DNA of 64,000 nt from Lysinibacillus pinottii (GCF_024753545.1 NZ_JANTOO010000018.1:1-64000), one strand, 5' to 3'. Counted from the first letter of the stretch, positions 34,698 to 44,470 are shown. A program made the numbers and translations. Notes: a model not told the origin generated them from the sequence alone.

Positions 34698-35894
34698 ATG
34701 ACAAACCGTCGACTGTTTACATCAGAAAGTGTAACAGAAGGGCATCCAGATAAAATCTGTGACCAGATTTCGGATGCCATTTTAGATGCTATTTTAGCAG
34801 AAGATCCAAATGCACGTGTAGCGTGCGAGACAACTGTAACAACAGGATTAGTATTAGTAGCAGGAGAAATCACTACTTCTACTTATGTAGATATTAAAGG
34901 CATTGTACGTGATACTGTGGCGGAAATTGGATACACACGTGGTAAATATGGCTTTGATGCTGAAAACTTAGCAGTACTTGTAGCAATTGGTGAGCAATCT
35001 CCAGATATTGCCCAAGGCGTTGACCAAGCTTTAGAGGCCCGTGAGGGTTCTATGACAGATGCAGATATTGAAGCGATTGGTGCAGGAGACCAAGGCTTAA
35101 TGTTTGGCTATGCATGTAATGAAACACCCGAGTTAATGCCATTACCAATTAGCTTAGCTCATAAATTAGCACGTCGTTTAACAGAAGTTCGTAAATCTGG
35201 GGAGTTAGCTTATTTACGCCCAGATGGTAAAACACAAGTAACAATTGAGTATGATGACAATAACGTACCTGTTCGTGTCGATACAATTGTTATTTCAACT
35301 CAGCATGATGAAGAAGCAACACTTGAACAAATTCAGGCCGATCTAAAACAATTCGTGATTGCTCCTGTAGTGCCAAGCGAATTATTAGATACAAACACAA
35401 AATACTTTATCAATCCAACTGGCCGTTTCGTAATTGGCGGACCAAAAGGAGATGCTGGTTTAACGGGCCGTAAAATCATTGTTGATACATACGGTGGTTA
35501 TGCACGACATGGTGGTGGTGCATTCTCAGGTAAGGATGCAACAAAAGTAGACCGTTCAGCTGCCTATGCGGCACGTTATGTAGCTAAAAATATTGTAGCA
35601 GCTGGTTTAGCAGAACGCGCTGAAGTACAGTTGGCTTATGCAATTGGCGTTGCACAGCCTGTTTCCATTGCTGTAGATACATTTGGTACAGGAAAAGTGA
35701 CGGAAAGCAAAATTGTAGAATGGGTTCGTGAACTATTTGATTTACGCCCAGCAGGTATCATTAAAATGCTTGATCTTCGTCGTCCAATTTATAAACAAAC
35801 TGCAGCTTATGGACACTTTGGTCGTACAGATGTAAACGTCCCATGGGAACAAACTGATAAAGCTGACGCATTACGCATAAAAGCACAGCTGTAA
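34698..35894 (+). CDS. metK: S-adenosylmethionine synthase
   Basis: 398 residues. Makes SAM from methionine and ATP in the cytosol. Signatures: GHPDKICDQISDAILDA, GAGDQGLMFGYA, and GGGAFSGKD. Strong ribosome site TAGGAGG. Lies behind the S-box riboswitch and a terminator follows, so it is a single-gene unit. Confidence 0.98.
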   Translation: MTNRRLFTSESVTEGHPDKICDQISDAILDAILAEDPNARVACETTVTTGLVLVAGEITTSTYVDIKGIVRDTVAEIGYTRGKYGFDAENLAVLVAIGEQSPDIAQGVDQALEAREGSMTDADIEAIGAGDQGLMFGYACNETPELMPLPISLAHKLARRLTEVRKSGELAYLRPDGKTQVTIEYDDNNVPVRVDTIVISTQHDEEATLEQIQADLKQFVIAPVVPSELLDTNTKYFINPTGRFVIGGPKGDAGLTGRKIIVDTYGGYARHGGGAFSGKDATKVDRSAAYAARYVAKNIVAAGLAERAEVQLAYAIGVAQPVSIAVDTFGTGKVTESKIVEWVRELFDLRPAGIIKMLDLRRPIYKQTAAYGHFGRTDVNVPWEQTDKADALRIKAQL

Positions 35895-35946
35895 ACTATT
35901 GTGCTAAAGTGCTGAAGTCTTTAGAAAATTATTCTAATGTATTATG

Positions 35947-35981
35947 AACAAAAGGGGCTTTTCTGCCCCTTTTGTTTTTTT
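35947..35981 (+). terminator. Terminator after metK
   Basis: A 12-bp stem AACAAAAGGGGC / GCCCCTTTTGTT with a 6-base loop and T run. Confidence 0.92.
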
Positions 35982-36069
35982 GCAAAAATACCTCGCCCTT
36001 ATTCCTTGAACAAATAGTGTCATGGAAAGCGAGGAATTTTTTATGAAGGTACAATTTCTTTGTAGGTTT

Positions 36070-36582
36070 TTATTTTTGTAGAGATTTATAATACTGACCC
36101 TTTTCAGCGTATTCACGTACGATACGTTCCATATCCTCTTTATCCTCAGCATTTAATTCTCGTACAACTTTGGCTGGACGTCCTAATGCTAAGCTATTTG
36201 GAGGAATGACTTTACCAGGAGGCACTAAACTTCCGGCTCCAATAAATGCACCCTCTCCAATCTCCGCACCGTCTAAAATAATGGAGCCCATTCCGATTAA
36301 GGCTTTTTTTCGAATGGTACAGCTATGTAAAGTTACTTGGTGTCCTACTGTGACCTCATCTTCAATAATGAGTGGAAACTTAGGACTTTGATGTAAGCAG
36401 CAAAGATCTTGTATACTTACTCGTTTACCTATTATTGTTGGGGAAACATCGCCGCGGATCACGGTATTGAACCAAATAGTTGTTTCAGCTCCAATAGTTA
36501 CGTCTCCAGTAATGGTTGCGTAATCGGCAATAAAAACAGATGGATCGATCGTTGGTGTTTTATCTTTGAATGGATAAATCAT
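36070..36582 (-). CDS. ytoA: Gamma-class carbonic-anhydrase-like hexapeptide protein
   Basis: 170 residues of left-handed beta-helix repeats (ATITGDVTIGAETTIWFNTV, TIRKKALIGMGSIILDGAEI). The three metal-ligand histidines are placed as in gamma carbonic anhydrases: CLHQ, VGHQ and TLHSC. Homologous to B. subtilis YtoA and in the same neighbourhood. Carbonic anhydrase activity is not proven for this subgroup. Confidence 0.85.
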   Translation of the reverse strand: MIYPFKDKTPTIDPSVFIADYATITGDVTIGAETTIWFNTVIRGDVSPTIIGKRVSIQDLCCLHQSPKFPLIIEDEVTVGHQVTLHSCTIRKKALIGMGSIILDGAEIGEGAFIGAGSLVPPGKVIPPNSLALGRPAKVVRELNAEDKEDMERIVREYAEKGQYYKSLQK

Positions 36583-36716
36583 GAGAATCGCCTCTTTTCT
36601 TTTTGTAGATATAGTATTATCGTATCAAATACGCAACTTTAAGGAAATATAAAATTAAAATGAGCTGTTATTTCGATATAATCAAAGTGTAATTATTTTT
36701 TAGGAGGACTATGTAA

Positions 36717-37523
36717 ATGTGGAAATGGGAAGCTGATGGACAAGCAAAGGCTGTGATTGCTATTCTTCATGGTGCTTATGAAAACCACCGTTGGTATGCA
36801 TGGCTGATAGAAAAATTAAGATTGGAAGGCTTCCACATAGTCATGGGAGATTTACCGAATCATGGTGTCAATGCAAGATTTGCCCGTGTCCATGATGAGG
36901 ACTTCAAATTGTACAATAAATATACAAGAAATTTGATTGAGAATGCATTTTCATATAATTTACCAACCTTTGTAATAGGACATGGACTAGGCGCTACTTT
37001 AGTTCTTCATACAATGCAAAAGAAAAAGTATGAGTGTGCAGGTATTATTTTGACATCACCATGGCTGCAATTGAAGCTATTACCAGGTAAATTATCAAAT
37101 GCTTTAACAAGCCTGAGTGCATTAACAGCAAATGTAAAATTGACACATGACCTGACATTTGAAAAATTGACGCGTAGCGTAGAGGGTAGAGAAGAAATGA
37201 AGGATGATATACCATTTATGTCTGTAGTTTCGGTGAAATGGTATCGTGAGCTTCAGCAGATGATGAGAAATTTAGTTATGCTACCTAAGGACGAATTTCC
37301 TAATATGCCTATGTTAATTATGACAGCTGAAAAAGATAAAATTACGGAAACTCGACAAATGCGTAATTGGCTTCATCAACAAGAGTTAACGGAATTTCAA
37401 TTTAAAGAATGGGCAAATTGTTATCACAATTTATTTCATGAAGTAGAGCGTGAAGAGATTTTTATGTACATTCGAGATTTTATCAATAATGCTCTTAGAC
37501 GAATTGGATATATAATAAAATAG
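36717..37523 (+). CDS. ytpA: YtpA-like alpha/beta hydrolase with Gly at the nucleophile position
   Basis: 268 residues, clearly related along its length to B. subtilis YtpA, a lysophospholipase-type enzyme linked to the lysophospholipid antibiotic bacilysocin (shared: MGDLPNHG-like loop, VSVKWYRELQ, FKEWANCYHNL). The elbow, GHSMGG in YtpA, reads GHGLGA here: codon 90 is GGA (36984-36986). Asp207 (TAEKDK) and His237 (NCYH) remain. The frame is open and the ribosome site TTAGGAGG is good, so the gene is expressed but probably not a serine hydrolase. Confidence 0.82.
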   Translation: MWKWEADGQAKAVIAILHGAYENHRWYAWLIEKLRLEGFHIVMGDLPNHGVNARFARVHDEDFKLYNKYTRNLIENAFSYNLPTFVIGHGLGATLVLHTMQKKKYECAGIILTSPWLQLKLLPGKLSNALTSLSALTANVKLTHDLTFEKLTRSVEGREEMKDDIPFMSVVSVKWYRELQQMMRNLVMLPKDEFPNMPMLIMTAEKDKITETRQMRNWLHQQELTEFQFKEWANCYHNLFHEVEREEIFMYIRDFINNALRRIGYIIK

Positions 37524-37649
37524 TTTCGATCCCTTCTAAATAGTAGGATACTTACTTAATTATTATTACTTGAATATAATATTGTAATTTTCTGAAAAGT
37601 GTAATAATATAGTGACTTAAAGTAAGGTAATTCAAATTGGAGGGGTAAG

Positions 37650-39158
37650 ATGGATGTAGTTGTTGGTAAAATGAATGACATATTATGGGGACCTTGGTTT
37701 ATTTATGGTATTTTATTGATTGGGCTTTTTTTCTCAGTCATTACAAGGTTCCTGCAAGTAAGGCATATTAAAGATATGTTCGTGCTAATGTTTAAAGGGG
37801 AGAAATCAGAAAAGGGGATTTCCTCCTTCCAAGCAATGTCTATCGCTCTATCGGGTCGTGTAGGTACAGGGAATATCGCCGGTACTGCAACAGCTATTGG
37901 GATGGGGGGACCTGGTGCTGTCTTTTGGATGTGGGCAATTGCTTTCATTGGTGCGGCAACCGCATATGTAGAGTCTACTTTAGCGCAAATCTATAAAGAA
38001 GAGAAGGATACTGAATACCGTGGTGGACCGGCCTATTACATAGAAAAAGGAATGGGTCAAAAATGGTTTGCAGTGATTTTCGCTGTAGCTGCTTTAATTG
38101 CTATGCTTATACTTATGCCAGGTGTGCAATCTAATGCCATTGCAGGAGCTGTTGAAAATGCCTTCGGTATTGAAACTTGGATTACAGGACTAATTATTGT
38201 TGTTTTACTCGGTGCCATCATTATTGGAGGCGTTAAATCGATTGCCAACGCCGCACAAATTATTGTACCGTTCATGGCATTAGCTTACATTATTATGGCT
38301 ATTATTATTATCGCTATGAATATTTCAGAGGTACCATCTGTCTTTGCTTTAATTTTCTCAAGTGCATTTGGAGCACAAGAAATATTTGGAGGTATTATTG
38401 GCTCCGCGATTGCTTGGGGTGTGAAACGAGGAATCTATTCAAACGAGGCTGGTCAAGGGACTGGTGCGCACCCTGCTGCTGCAGCAGAAGTATCTCACCC
38501 TGCTAAACAAGGGATTGTCCAAGCAGCGTCTGTATACATTGATACATTATTAATTTGTTCAGCTACAGCCTTTATGATTTTATTTACAGGTATGTATAAT
38601 GTACAAGATGAAAAGGCAGTTGAAGGAACAGATTCATTTATTCACGTTGGGGAATTCAATAAAGGTGGCTTAACGGGTGACGAGCAAATGACATTTGCTA
38701 AAAGTATTAAGGAAGGTGCTGCCTATACGCAATATGCAGTAGAATCATCCTTACCTGGATTTGGCGCACCATTCGTAGCTATCGCACTATTCTTCTTTGC
38801 CTTTACTACGATTATGGCTTACTACTATATCGCCGAAACAAATGTCGCTTATTTATTTAGAGGTAGTACCGAAAAGGTTTTCATTTGGATTGCGAAAATC
38901 GCTATTTTAGTCGCAGCATTCTATGGCACGGTTCGTACGTCTGAACTGGCTTGGGCTATGGGGGATGTTGGCCTTGGTTTAATGGTATGGATTAACGTTC
39001 TAGCTATTTTAATTATTATGAAACCAGCCATTGTTGCATTAAAAGATTACGAGAAGCAGAAAAAAGAAGGAAAAGACCCTGTCTTTGATCCTCGTAAACT
39101 AGGCATTAAAGGTGCAGATTTCTGGGTTGACTATAATGAAGAACGTAAAAATAAATAG
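37650..39158 (+). CDS. Alanine/glycine:sodium symporter (AGCS family)
   Basis: 502 residues with about 11 membrane segments. Family signatures: SIALSGRVGTGNIAGTATAI, MGGPGAVFWMW and SNEAGQGTGAHPAAAAEVSH. Imports alanine, glycine or glutamine with Na+. Ribosome site ggaggggt. No riboswitch is seen upstream. Single gene. Confidence 0.93.
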   Translation: MDVVVGKMNDILWGPWFIYGILLIGLFFSVITRFLQVRHIKDMFVLMFKGEKSEKGISSFQAMSIALSGRVGTGNIAGTATAIGMGGPGAVFWMWAIAFIGAATAYVESTLAQIYKEEKDTEYRGGPAYYIEKGMGQKWFAVIFAVAALIAMLILMPGVQSNAIAGAVENAFGIETWITGLIIVVLLGAIIIGGVKSIANAAQIIVPFMALAYIIMAIIIIAMNISEVPSVFALIFSSAFGAQEIFGGIIGSAIAWGVKRGIYSNEAGQGTGAHPAAAAEVSHPAKQGIVQAASVYIDTLLICSATAFMILFTGMYNVQDEKAVEGTDSFIHVGEFNKGGLTGDEQMTFAKSIKEGAAYTQYAVESSLPGFGAPFVAIALFFFAFTTIMAYYYIAETNVAYLFRGSTEKVFIWIAKIAILVAAFYGTVRTSELAWAMGDVGLGLMVWINVLAILIIMKPAIVALKDYEKQKKEGKDPVFDPRKLGIKGADFWVDYNEERKNK

Positions 39159-39166
39159 GTAAAGAG

Positions 39167-39209
39167 AAAGGCTAACTAATAGTTACAACTATACTATTAG
39201 TTAGCCTTT
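39167..39209. terminator. Bidirectional terminator
   Basis: A perfect 17-bp stem AAAGGCTAACTAATAGT / ACTATTAGTTAGCCTTT with a 9-base loop between convergent genes. Confidence 0.9.
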
Positions 39210-39217
39210 TAAATTGT

Positions 39218-39796
39218 CTATAAAGTAGGATAATCCTTCATCTTTTCTAACGCAATGATGAATGGAGGATCATTTTGCTGATTGAGAAATTCGTATTTTA
39301 AAACATGTACATATTTTTGTGGAAGCTGGCTGACATAGTCAGTCACGGTATCTCGCTCTTCTTTGCCGCCAGGGTGGCCGTGATAAATAACAAGAATGAT
39401 TAGACCGCCAACTTTTAAAAGCTTAAGCAAGTCTTCAATAGCTTGTATGGTTGTAGTAGGCTTGGTAATAATATCATGATTGCTACCAGGCAAATAGCCG
39501 AGATTAAAGATGGCTGCAGCTACTGGCTTGTGTATAAAATTGGCTACTTCTTCATGCCCTTTATTTAACACAAGAGCCCGATGCTCCAAACTTTGATCTA
39601 GTAGACGATGTAGCGTTGCATCCACTGCTTTTTTTTGAACATCAAAGGCATAAACTTGCCCTTCATCCCCGACTAGCTGTGCTAAAAATAGCGTATCGTG
39701 GCCATTTCCAGCAGTGGCATCAACAACCGTATCTCCTTCCTCCACACTATCTTTTAGTAGCTGCTGAGCATATTGTAAAACTCGTTGTAGTTTCAT
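39218..39796 (-). CDS. ytqB: SAM-dependent methyltransferase YtqB
   Basis: 192 residues. Class I methyltransferase: motif I VVDATAGNGHDTLFLA, acidic end of strand 2 in YAFDVQ, then AAIFNLGYLPGS. It overlaps the radical-SAM gene by 4 bases, as in B. subtilis ytqAB. B. subtilis YtqB structure binds SAM, but its substrate is unsettled; an RNA role has been suspected. Confidence 0.87.
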   Translation of the reverse strand: MKLQRVLQYAQQLLKDSVEEGDTVVDATAGNGHDTLFLAQLVGDEGQVYAFDVQKKAVDATLHRLLDQSLEHRALVLNKGHEEVANFIHKPVAAAIFNLGYLPGSNHDIITKPTTTIQAIEDLLKLLKVGGLIILVIYHGHPGGKEERDTVTDYVSQLPQKYVHVLKYEFLNQQNDPPFIIALEKMKDYPTL

Positions 39797-40749
39797 TTTC
39801 CAACCTCAGCTTTATAAAATTTCCCTTGCCAACTACCACGACGCTCCAATTCGGCATCGATGCCATTTAATACTTCCCATTTATTAACGCTCCACATTGG
39901 GCCAATCATTAAATCTATAGGTCCATCACCTGTAATGCGATGAATGACCATATCAGGTGGTAAAATTTCTAGCTGATCAGCGACTAGTTTTGTATAAACA
40001 TCCTGATCTAAAAATTCAAGCATCCCTTTTTCATATTGCTTCACCATTGGGGTCCCTTTTAATAAATGAAGTAAGTGGATTTTAATACCTTGAACATCTA
40101 GCTTGGCCACTGCACGAGCTGTTTCCATCATCATGTCATAATCTTCAAGCGGTAGACCATTTATAATATGTGAGCAAACACGAATACCATGCTTCCGAAG
40201 CTTTTCAACGCCCTCCACATAGGTTGCATAATCATGCGCACGATTAATAAGATTTGCTGTTTTTTCATGAACAGTTTGAAGACCAAGCTCAATCCATAAA
40301 TACGTACGTTCGTTTAATTCTGCTAAATATTCTACAACATCATCTGGTAAACAATCAGGGCGAGTAGCGATAGAAAGGCCTATAACACCTTCCTGCGCCA
40401 AAGCAGCTTCGAATTTTTCCTTTAAAACAGGGAGCGGGGCATGTGTATTTGTATAGGCTTGAAAATAGGCCATATACTTGCCATCTTTCCATTTTTGATG
40501 CATTTTGTCTCGAATTTCAGCAAATTGAACATCGATCGGATCAACTTTATTACCTGCGAAGTCACCAGAGCCTGCTGCACTGCAAAATGTACAGCCACCA
40601 AAGGCAACCGTACCATCACGGTTTGGACAATCAAAGCCAGCATCTAATGCTACTTTAAATACTTTGTGACCAAATTGATCGCGTAAATAGCGGTTCCATG
40701 TATAGTATCTTTTCCCTTCTGAAGGAAAAGGAAAATTTATTTCTGTCAT
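39793..40749 (-). CDS. ytqA: TIGR01212-type radical SAM protein YtqA
   Basis: 318 residues. The radical-SAM cluster motif lies in CPNRDGTVAFGGCTFCSAAG, with a long gap between the first Cys and CTFC as in this subfamily (related to Elp3-like folds). IGLSIATRPDCL and WIELGLQTVHEKT follow. Forms an operon with ytqB; joint tRNA or rRNA modification is plausible but inferred. Confidence 0.88.
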   Translation of the reverse strand: MTEINFPFPSEGKRYYTWNRYLRDQFGHKVFKVALDAGFDCPNRDGTVAFGGCTFCSAAGSGDFAGNKVDPIDVQFAEIRDKMHQKWKDGKYMAYFQAYTNTHAPLPVLKEKFEAALAQEGVIGLSIATRPDCLPDDVVEYLAELNERTYLWIELGLQTVHEKTANLINRAHDYATYVEGVEKLRKHGIRVCSHIINGLPLEDYDMMMETARAVAKLDVQGIKIHLLHLLKGTPMVKQYEKGMLEFLDQDVYTKLVADQLEILPPDMVIHRITGDGPIDLMIGPMWSVNKWEVLNGIDAELERRGSWQGKFYKAEVGK

Positions 40750-40975
40750 TTATTTCACTCCTCTAACGCCTTATTTTATCATGAGCACCTCGTTCCGTCA
40801 TGGGGTAAGGGTTTATCCTGCAAGATGCTACTCTAACTTTTAATTGTATCTAGTAAATTATAGCTATTTATAGTATTTAATAAAATGTAAAAAGGGTAAA
40901 TTTATTTTCCTTGTACTTTCAAGTATTTCAGCATAAACTAGCTATTTAGAGAAGCGAAATAATGGAGGTCATCAA

Positions 40976-42154
40976 ATGCCAAAACGTGTTTGGTTTTTAA
41001 TTATCGGAATGCTTGTGAACACAACAGGTAACTCATTTTTATGGCCTTTAAATGCCATATATATGCATGATTATTTAGGGAAATCCTTAGCGATGGCTGG
41101 CTTTGTGCTGATGCTGAATTCTGCTGCAGGTGTTTTAGGTAATCTATTAGGTGGTTACCTATTTGATAGAATTGGTGGCTATAAAGCCATCATGCTTGGA
41201 ATCCTTTTAACAATTGCTTCATTAATTGGTTTAACGCTCTGGCACGGTTGGCCACATTATGTATGGTTTTTAACAATACTAGGCTTTAGTGGGGGGATTG
41301 TTTTTCCTAGCATGTTCGCATTGGCCGGAGCTGCCTGGCCAGAGGGTGGACGAAAAGCCTTTAATGCCATTTATTTGGCTCAAAATGTCGGTGTTGCTGT
41401 AGGTCCTGCACTTGCAGGTGTGGTGGCCGATTATCAATTTGACTATGTGTTTAAGGTCAATTTAGGGATGTATATAGTATTCTTTTTCATTGCTTTACTT
41501 ACATTTAAACGTTTAGAGGTAGGGAGTATTGCACCAAAGAATGTGGTCGGTGAAAGTAAGCGAATTATTAACAAGGCACCATTCTATGCCTTATTAATCA
41601 TTAGTTCGTCCTCCGTTTTATGTTGGTTAGCCTATTCGCAATGGAGTGCAACGATTTCATCTTATACGCAAGATTTAGGTTTAGGATTAAAGCAATATAG
41701 TTTACTATGGACGATAAATGGTCTGCTAATTGTTATAGGGCAGCCGCTCATTGCGCCGCTTGTAAAACGTTGGGAACATCAGTTAAAACGACAGTTGGTT
41801 TTTGGTGTCATCTTAATCGCTATATCCTTTGGTATTATCGCCTTTGCGAGTGATTTTAAAATGTTTGGTGCAGCCATGCTTGTCTTAACTTTTGGAGAAA
41901 TGTTTTATACACCAGCATTACCAACTATTGCTAATCAACTTGCGCCAAAAGGCCGACAAGGATTCTATCAGGGAATTATCAACAGTGCTGCGACCGGTGG
42001 ACGTATGATTGGTCCTTTATTCGGTGGAATTATGGTGGATCAATTTGGCATGATTCCTCTCGTTTTAACATTAGTAGTAATTGTACTGTTCGCGATTATA
42101 CCATGTCTTATTTATGATTATCCTCTAAAGAAGAACAACATAGTAGTAGATTAA
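40976..42154 (+). CDS. yttB: MFS transporter YttB
   Basis: 392 residues, 12 membrane segments. Begins PKRVWFLIIGMLVNTTGNSF, like B. subtilis YttB; the MFS loop motif GGYLFDRIGGYKAIM is present. Probable efflux permease of unknown substrate. Single gene with ribosome site ggaggtc and a terminator. Confidence 0.85.
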   Translation: MPKRVWFLIIGMLVNTTGNSFLWPLNAIYMHDYLGKSLAMAGFVLMLNSAAGVLGNLLGGYLFDRIGGYKAIMLGILLTIASLIGLTLWHGWPHYVWFLTILGFSGGIVFPSMFALAGAAWPEGGRKAFNAIYLAQNVGVAVGPALAGVVADYQFDYVFKVNLGMYIVFFFIALLTFKRLEVGSIAPKNVVGESKRIINKAPFYALLIISSSSVLCWLAYSQWSATISSYTQDLGLGLKQYSLLWTINGLLIVIGQPLIAPLVKRWEHQLKRQLVFGVILIAISFGIIAFASDFKMFGAAMLVLTFGEMFYTPALPTIANQLAPKGRQGFYQGIINSAATGGRMIGPLFGGIMVDQFGMIPLVLTLVVIVLFAIIPCLIYDYPLKKNNIVVD

Positions 42155-42167
42155 TAGTGAAAAATGT

Positions 42168-42209
42168 AAAGAGCAAATCAAGTATTCCACACTTGGTTTG
42201 CTCTTTTTT
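42168..42209 (+). terminator. Terminator after yttB
   Basis: A 16-bp stem AAAGAGCAAATCAAGT / ACTTGGTTTGCTCTTT with one T-G pair, 7-base loop, T6. Confidence 0.92.
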
Positions 42210-42221
42210 AAATAGTAGATA

Positions 42222-42278
42222 TTGAAAAATTATCGATTGAGGCGTACAATCATACATATTCAAATATTTGAATATGTA
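42222..42278 (+). promoter_or_regulatory. ArsR promoter with perfect 26-bp palindromic operator
   Basis: -35 TTGAAA (42222-42227), -10 TACAAT (42245-42250), spacer 17. Just downstream at 42253-42278 is a perfect palindrome, half site TACATATTCAAAT. The operator would cover the start point, fitting ArsR-family autorepression. Confidence 0.88.
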
Positions 42279-42300
42279 GTTGTATGGAGGGATTTATTTA

Positions 42301-42648
42301 ATGGAAGAAGGATTGCAGCAGTTTAAGGCAGATTTTTTTAAAGCGTTAGCACATCCATTACGTATAAGAATATTGGAACTTCTTGTAGATGGTCAGAGGA
42401 GTGTTAATGAGATTCAAGATTGCTTAGAGAAAGAGGGCTCCGCCGTTTCTCAGCAGCTAAGTGTATTACGAGCTAAAAATATTGTTTATGGAGTGAAAGA
42501 AGGCAAAAAGGTTTACTATTCTTTAAGCGACCCAATGATTGGTGAATTACTTGGCGTGGCCAAGGATATTTTTAATAACCATTTAGTTCATACCATTTCA
42601 AGATTAGAGGAAATGACGAGTAATGATAGTGACGAAGAAAATAAGTAA
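42301..42648 (+). CDS. ArsR/SmtB-family repressor
   Basis: 115 residues from ATG 42301, eight bases after TGGAGGGA; an upstream in-frame TTG overlaps the operator. Winged helix: FKALAHPLRIRILELLVDGQ then VSQQLSVLRAKNIVYGVKEG. No Cys ligand appears (no CVC motif), so it is probably not a classical thiolate metal sensor. It is followed by a SulP permease gene 57 bases on, its likely target. Confidence 0.88.
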   Translation: MEEGLQQFKADFFKALAHPLRIRILELLVDGQRSVNEIQDCLEKEGSAVSQQLSVLRAKNIVYGVKEGKKVYYSLSDPMIGELLGVAKDIFNNHLVHTISRLEEMTSNDSDEENK

Positions 42649-42705
42649 CCTCCATAATGTGGAAAAGTTATGCTTTGCTTATTATTGGGAAGGGAAGATT
42701 TATCT

Positions 42706-44448
42706 ATGAAGTCGCTGTTTACAGGACGTTTTGAAGGGTATTCAGTCCATCATGCTAAAAAGGATTTATTGTCTGGAATCATTGTTGGAATTGTTGCTAT
42801 TCCACTTGCTATGTCCTTTGCTATTGCATCAGGAGTAAAGCCCGAATATGGCATTTATACGGCTTGTATTGCAGGTATTCTGATTTCAATTTTTGGTGGA
42901 TCAAAGTATCAAATTGGAGGGCCCACAGGAGCTTTTGTGCCAATTCTTTTAGGAATTGTCCTAACGTATGGCTATGAGGATTTATTACTGGCTGGTTTAA
43001 TGGCAGGGGTATTGCTTTGCTTAATGGGTATTTTTAAGCTAGGGACTTTAATCAAATTTATCCCTCGCCCTGTAACCATCGGTTTTACAGCGGGTATAGC
43101 GGTGATTATTTTTACAGGTCAAATTGCCAATTTTTTAGGTTTAAGCAATATGACAAGACATGAGTATTTTATAGCGAATATTCAAGAGATAGGAAAGCAA
43201 ATTGGTACTACTAATATTTACAGTATTTTAACGGCAGTCATTTGTTTAATCACCATAATAATGACACCTAAATTTTTTCCAAAGGTTCCCGGGGCATTGG
43301 TAGGGATTGTTGTCTCCACTCTTGTGGCGACTTTCTTTTTTTCAGGACAAGTGGCTACGATTGCCACAGCCTATGGTCAAATACCTAATACATTACCCAA
43401 TTTTGCACTACCTACTATGACATTTGAGCGTCTACAGCAGCTCATTGGACCAGCATTTGTCATCGCAATGCTTGGAGGTATAGAGTCTTTGTTATCTGCA
43501 GTCGTGGCAGATGGAATGACTAATAGCAAGCATAATAGTAATCGAGAGCTAATCGGACAAGGAATTGCCAATATCGTAACGCCTATGTTTGGAGGAATAC
43601 CCGCGACAGGTGCGATTGCTCGTACAGCAACTAATATTAAAACTGGGGCAGTATCCCCAATGTCTGGTATCATCCATGGTGTGTTTGTATTACTTACATT
43701 ATTGTTATTAGCGCCATATGCTTCACATATACCTTTAGCAAGTATGGCACCAGTATTAATGGTAGTTGCTTGGAATATGAGTGAACGGAAGCATTTTTCT
43801 CATATTATAAAGTTGAAATCTGGAGATTCGCTTGTTTTATTAATTACCTTTTTATTAACCGTATTTACTAGCCTTACATTAGCTGTTGAAGTGGGGCTTG
43901 TGTTAGCCGTGCTATTATTTGCGAAGCGAATGAGTGAAAAGCTTGTTGTGACAAAGGTACTGCCAGATCATTCGAATAAAAGTGAGAAGGTACAGCCTCA
44001 TGTCGTTCATCAACAGCATGATTGTCCACAAATAAGCATGTATACCATCGAAGGTCCGCTGTTCTTTGGTGCAGCACAAAGATTTGAACAAATGATTGAA
44101 GGCACCTTACAACAGCGACCAAGAGTTTTGATATTACGCATGGGGAAAGTGCCCTTTATGGACTCTACAGGGGAAGCATATTTTAGCAATATTATAGACA
44201 ACTTTACAGCACAGGGAGGTAATATTTTGGTAACAGGGGTGCAGGATGACCTAAAGGTTGCCCTTCAGCAAAATGGTCTTTACGCTAAAATAGGAGCACA
44301 TCATTTTTATCAGCATACAGGAGAAGCGATTTCAAGAGCCCTCAACTATTTGGACAGAACTCAATGTATCGGATGTCAGCATTTTGCTTTTCATGAATGC
44401 AAAGATTTATCAAAATCTGAGGAAAAAAAGGATTTAATTGTTCAGTAA
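42706..44448 (+). CDS. SulP-family anion permease with STAS domain
   Basis: 580 residues from ATG 42706 (ribosome site gaagggaag); twelve more codons are open upstream without a site. About 11 membrane segments with PLAMSFAIASGVKPEYGIYT and YQIGGPTGAFVPI. A C-terminal STAS domain has the conserved MDSTGEAYF. A Cys/His-rich tail (CIGCQHFAFHEC) follows. Usually annotated sulfate permease, but SulP proteins also carry bicarbonate or other anions. Cotranscribed with the ArsR gene. Confidence 0.88.
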   Translation: MKSLFTGRFEGYSVHHAKKDLLSGIIVGIVAIPLAMSFAIASGVKPEYGIYTACIAGILISIFGGSKYQIGGPTGAFVPILLGIVLTYGYEDLLLAGLMAGVLLCLMGIFKLGTLIKFIPRPVTIGFTAGIAVIIFTGQIANFLGLSNMTRHEYFIANIQEIGKQIGTTNIYSILTAVICLITIIMTPKFFPKVPGALVGIVVSTLVATFFFSGQVATIATAYGQIPNTLPNFALPTMTFERLQQLIGPAFVIAMLGGIESLLSAVVADGMTNSKHNSNRELIGQGIANIVTPMFGGIPATGAIARTATNIKTGAVSPMSGIIHGVFVLLTLLLLAPYASHIPLASMAPVLMVVAWNMSERKHFSHIIKLKSGDSLVLLITFLLTVFTSLTLAVEVGLVLAVLLFAKRMSEKLVVTKVLPDHSNKSEKVQPHVVHQQHDCPQISMYTIEGPLFFGAAQRFEQMIEGTLQQRPRVLILRMGKVPFMDSTGEAYFSNIIDNFTAQGGNILVTGVQDDLKVALQQNGLYAKIGAHHFYQHTGEAISRALNYLDRTQCIGCQHFAFHECKDLSKSEEKKDLIVQ

Positions 44449-44470
44449 TGGGTAACCTGTAAACAAAGGC

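Noticed and set aside
44400..44448. SulP Cys/His-rich tail as a frameshift artefact
   Set aside because: The frame continues in normal codon use to a single stop, and the CxxC-type tail looks deliberate; kept as part of the protein.
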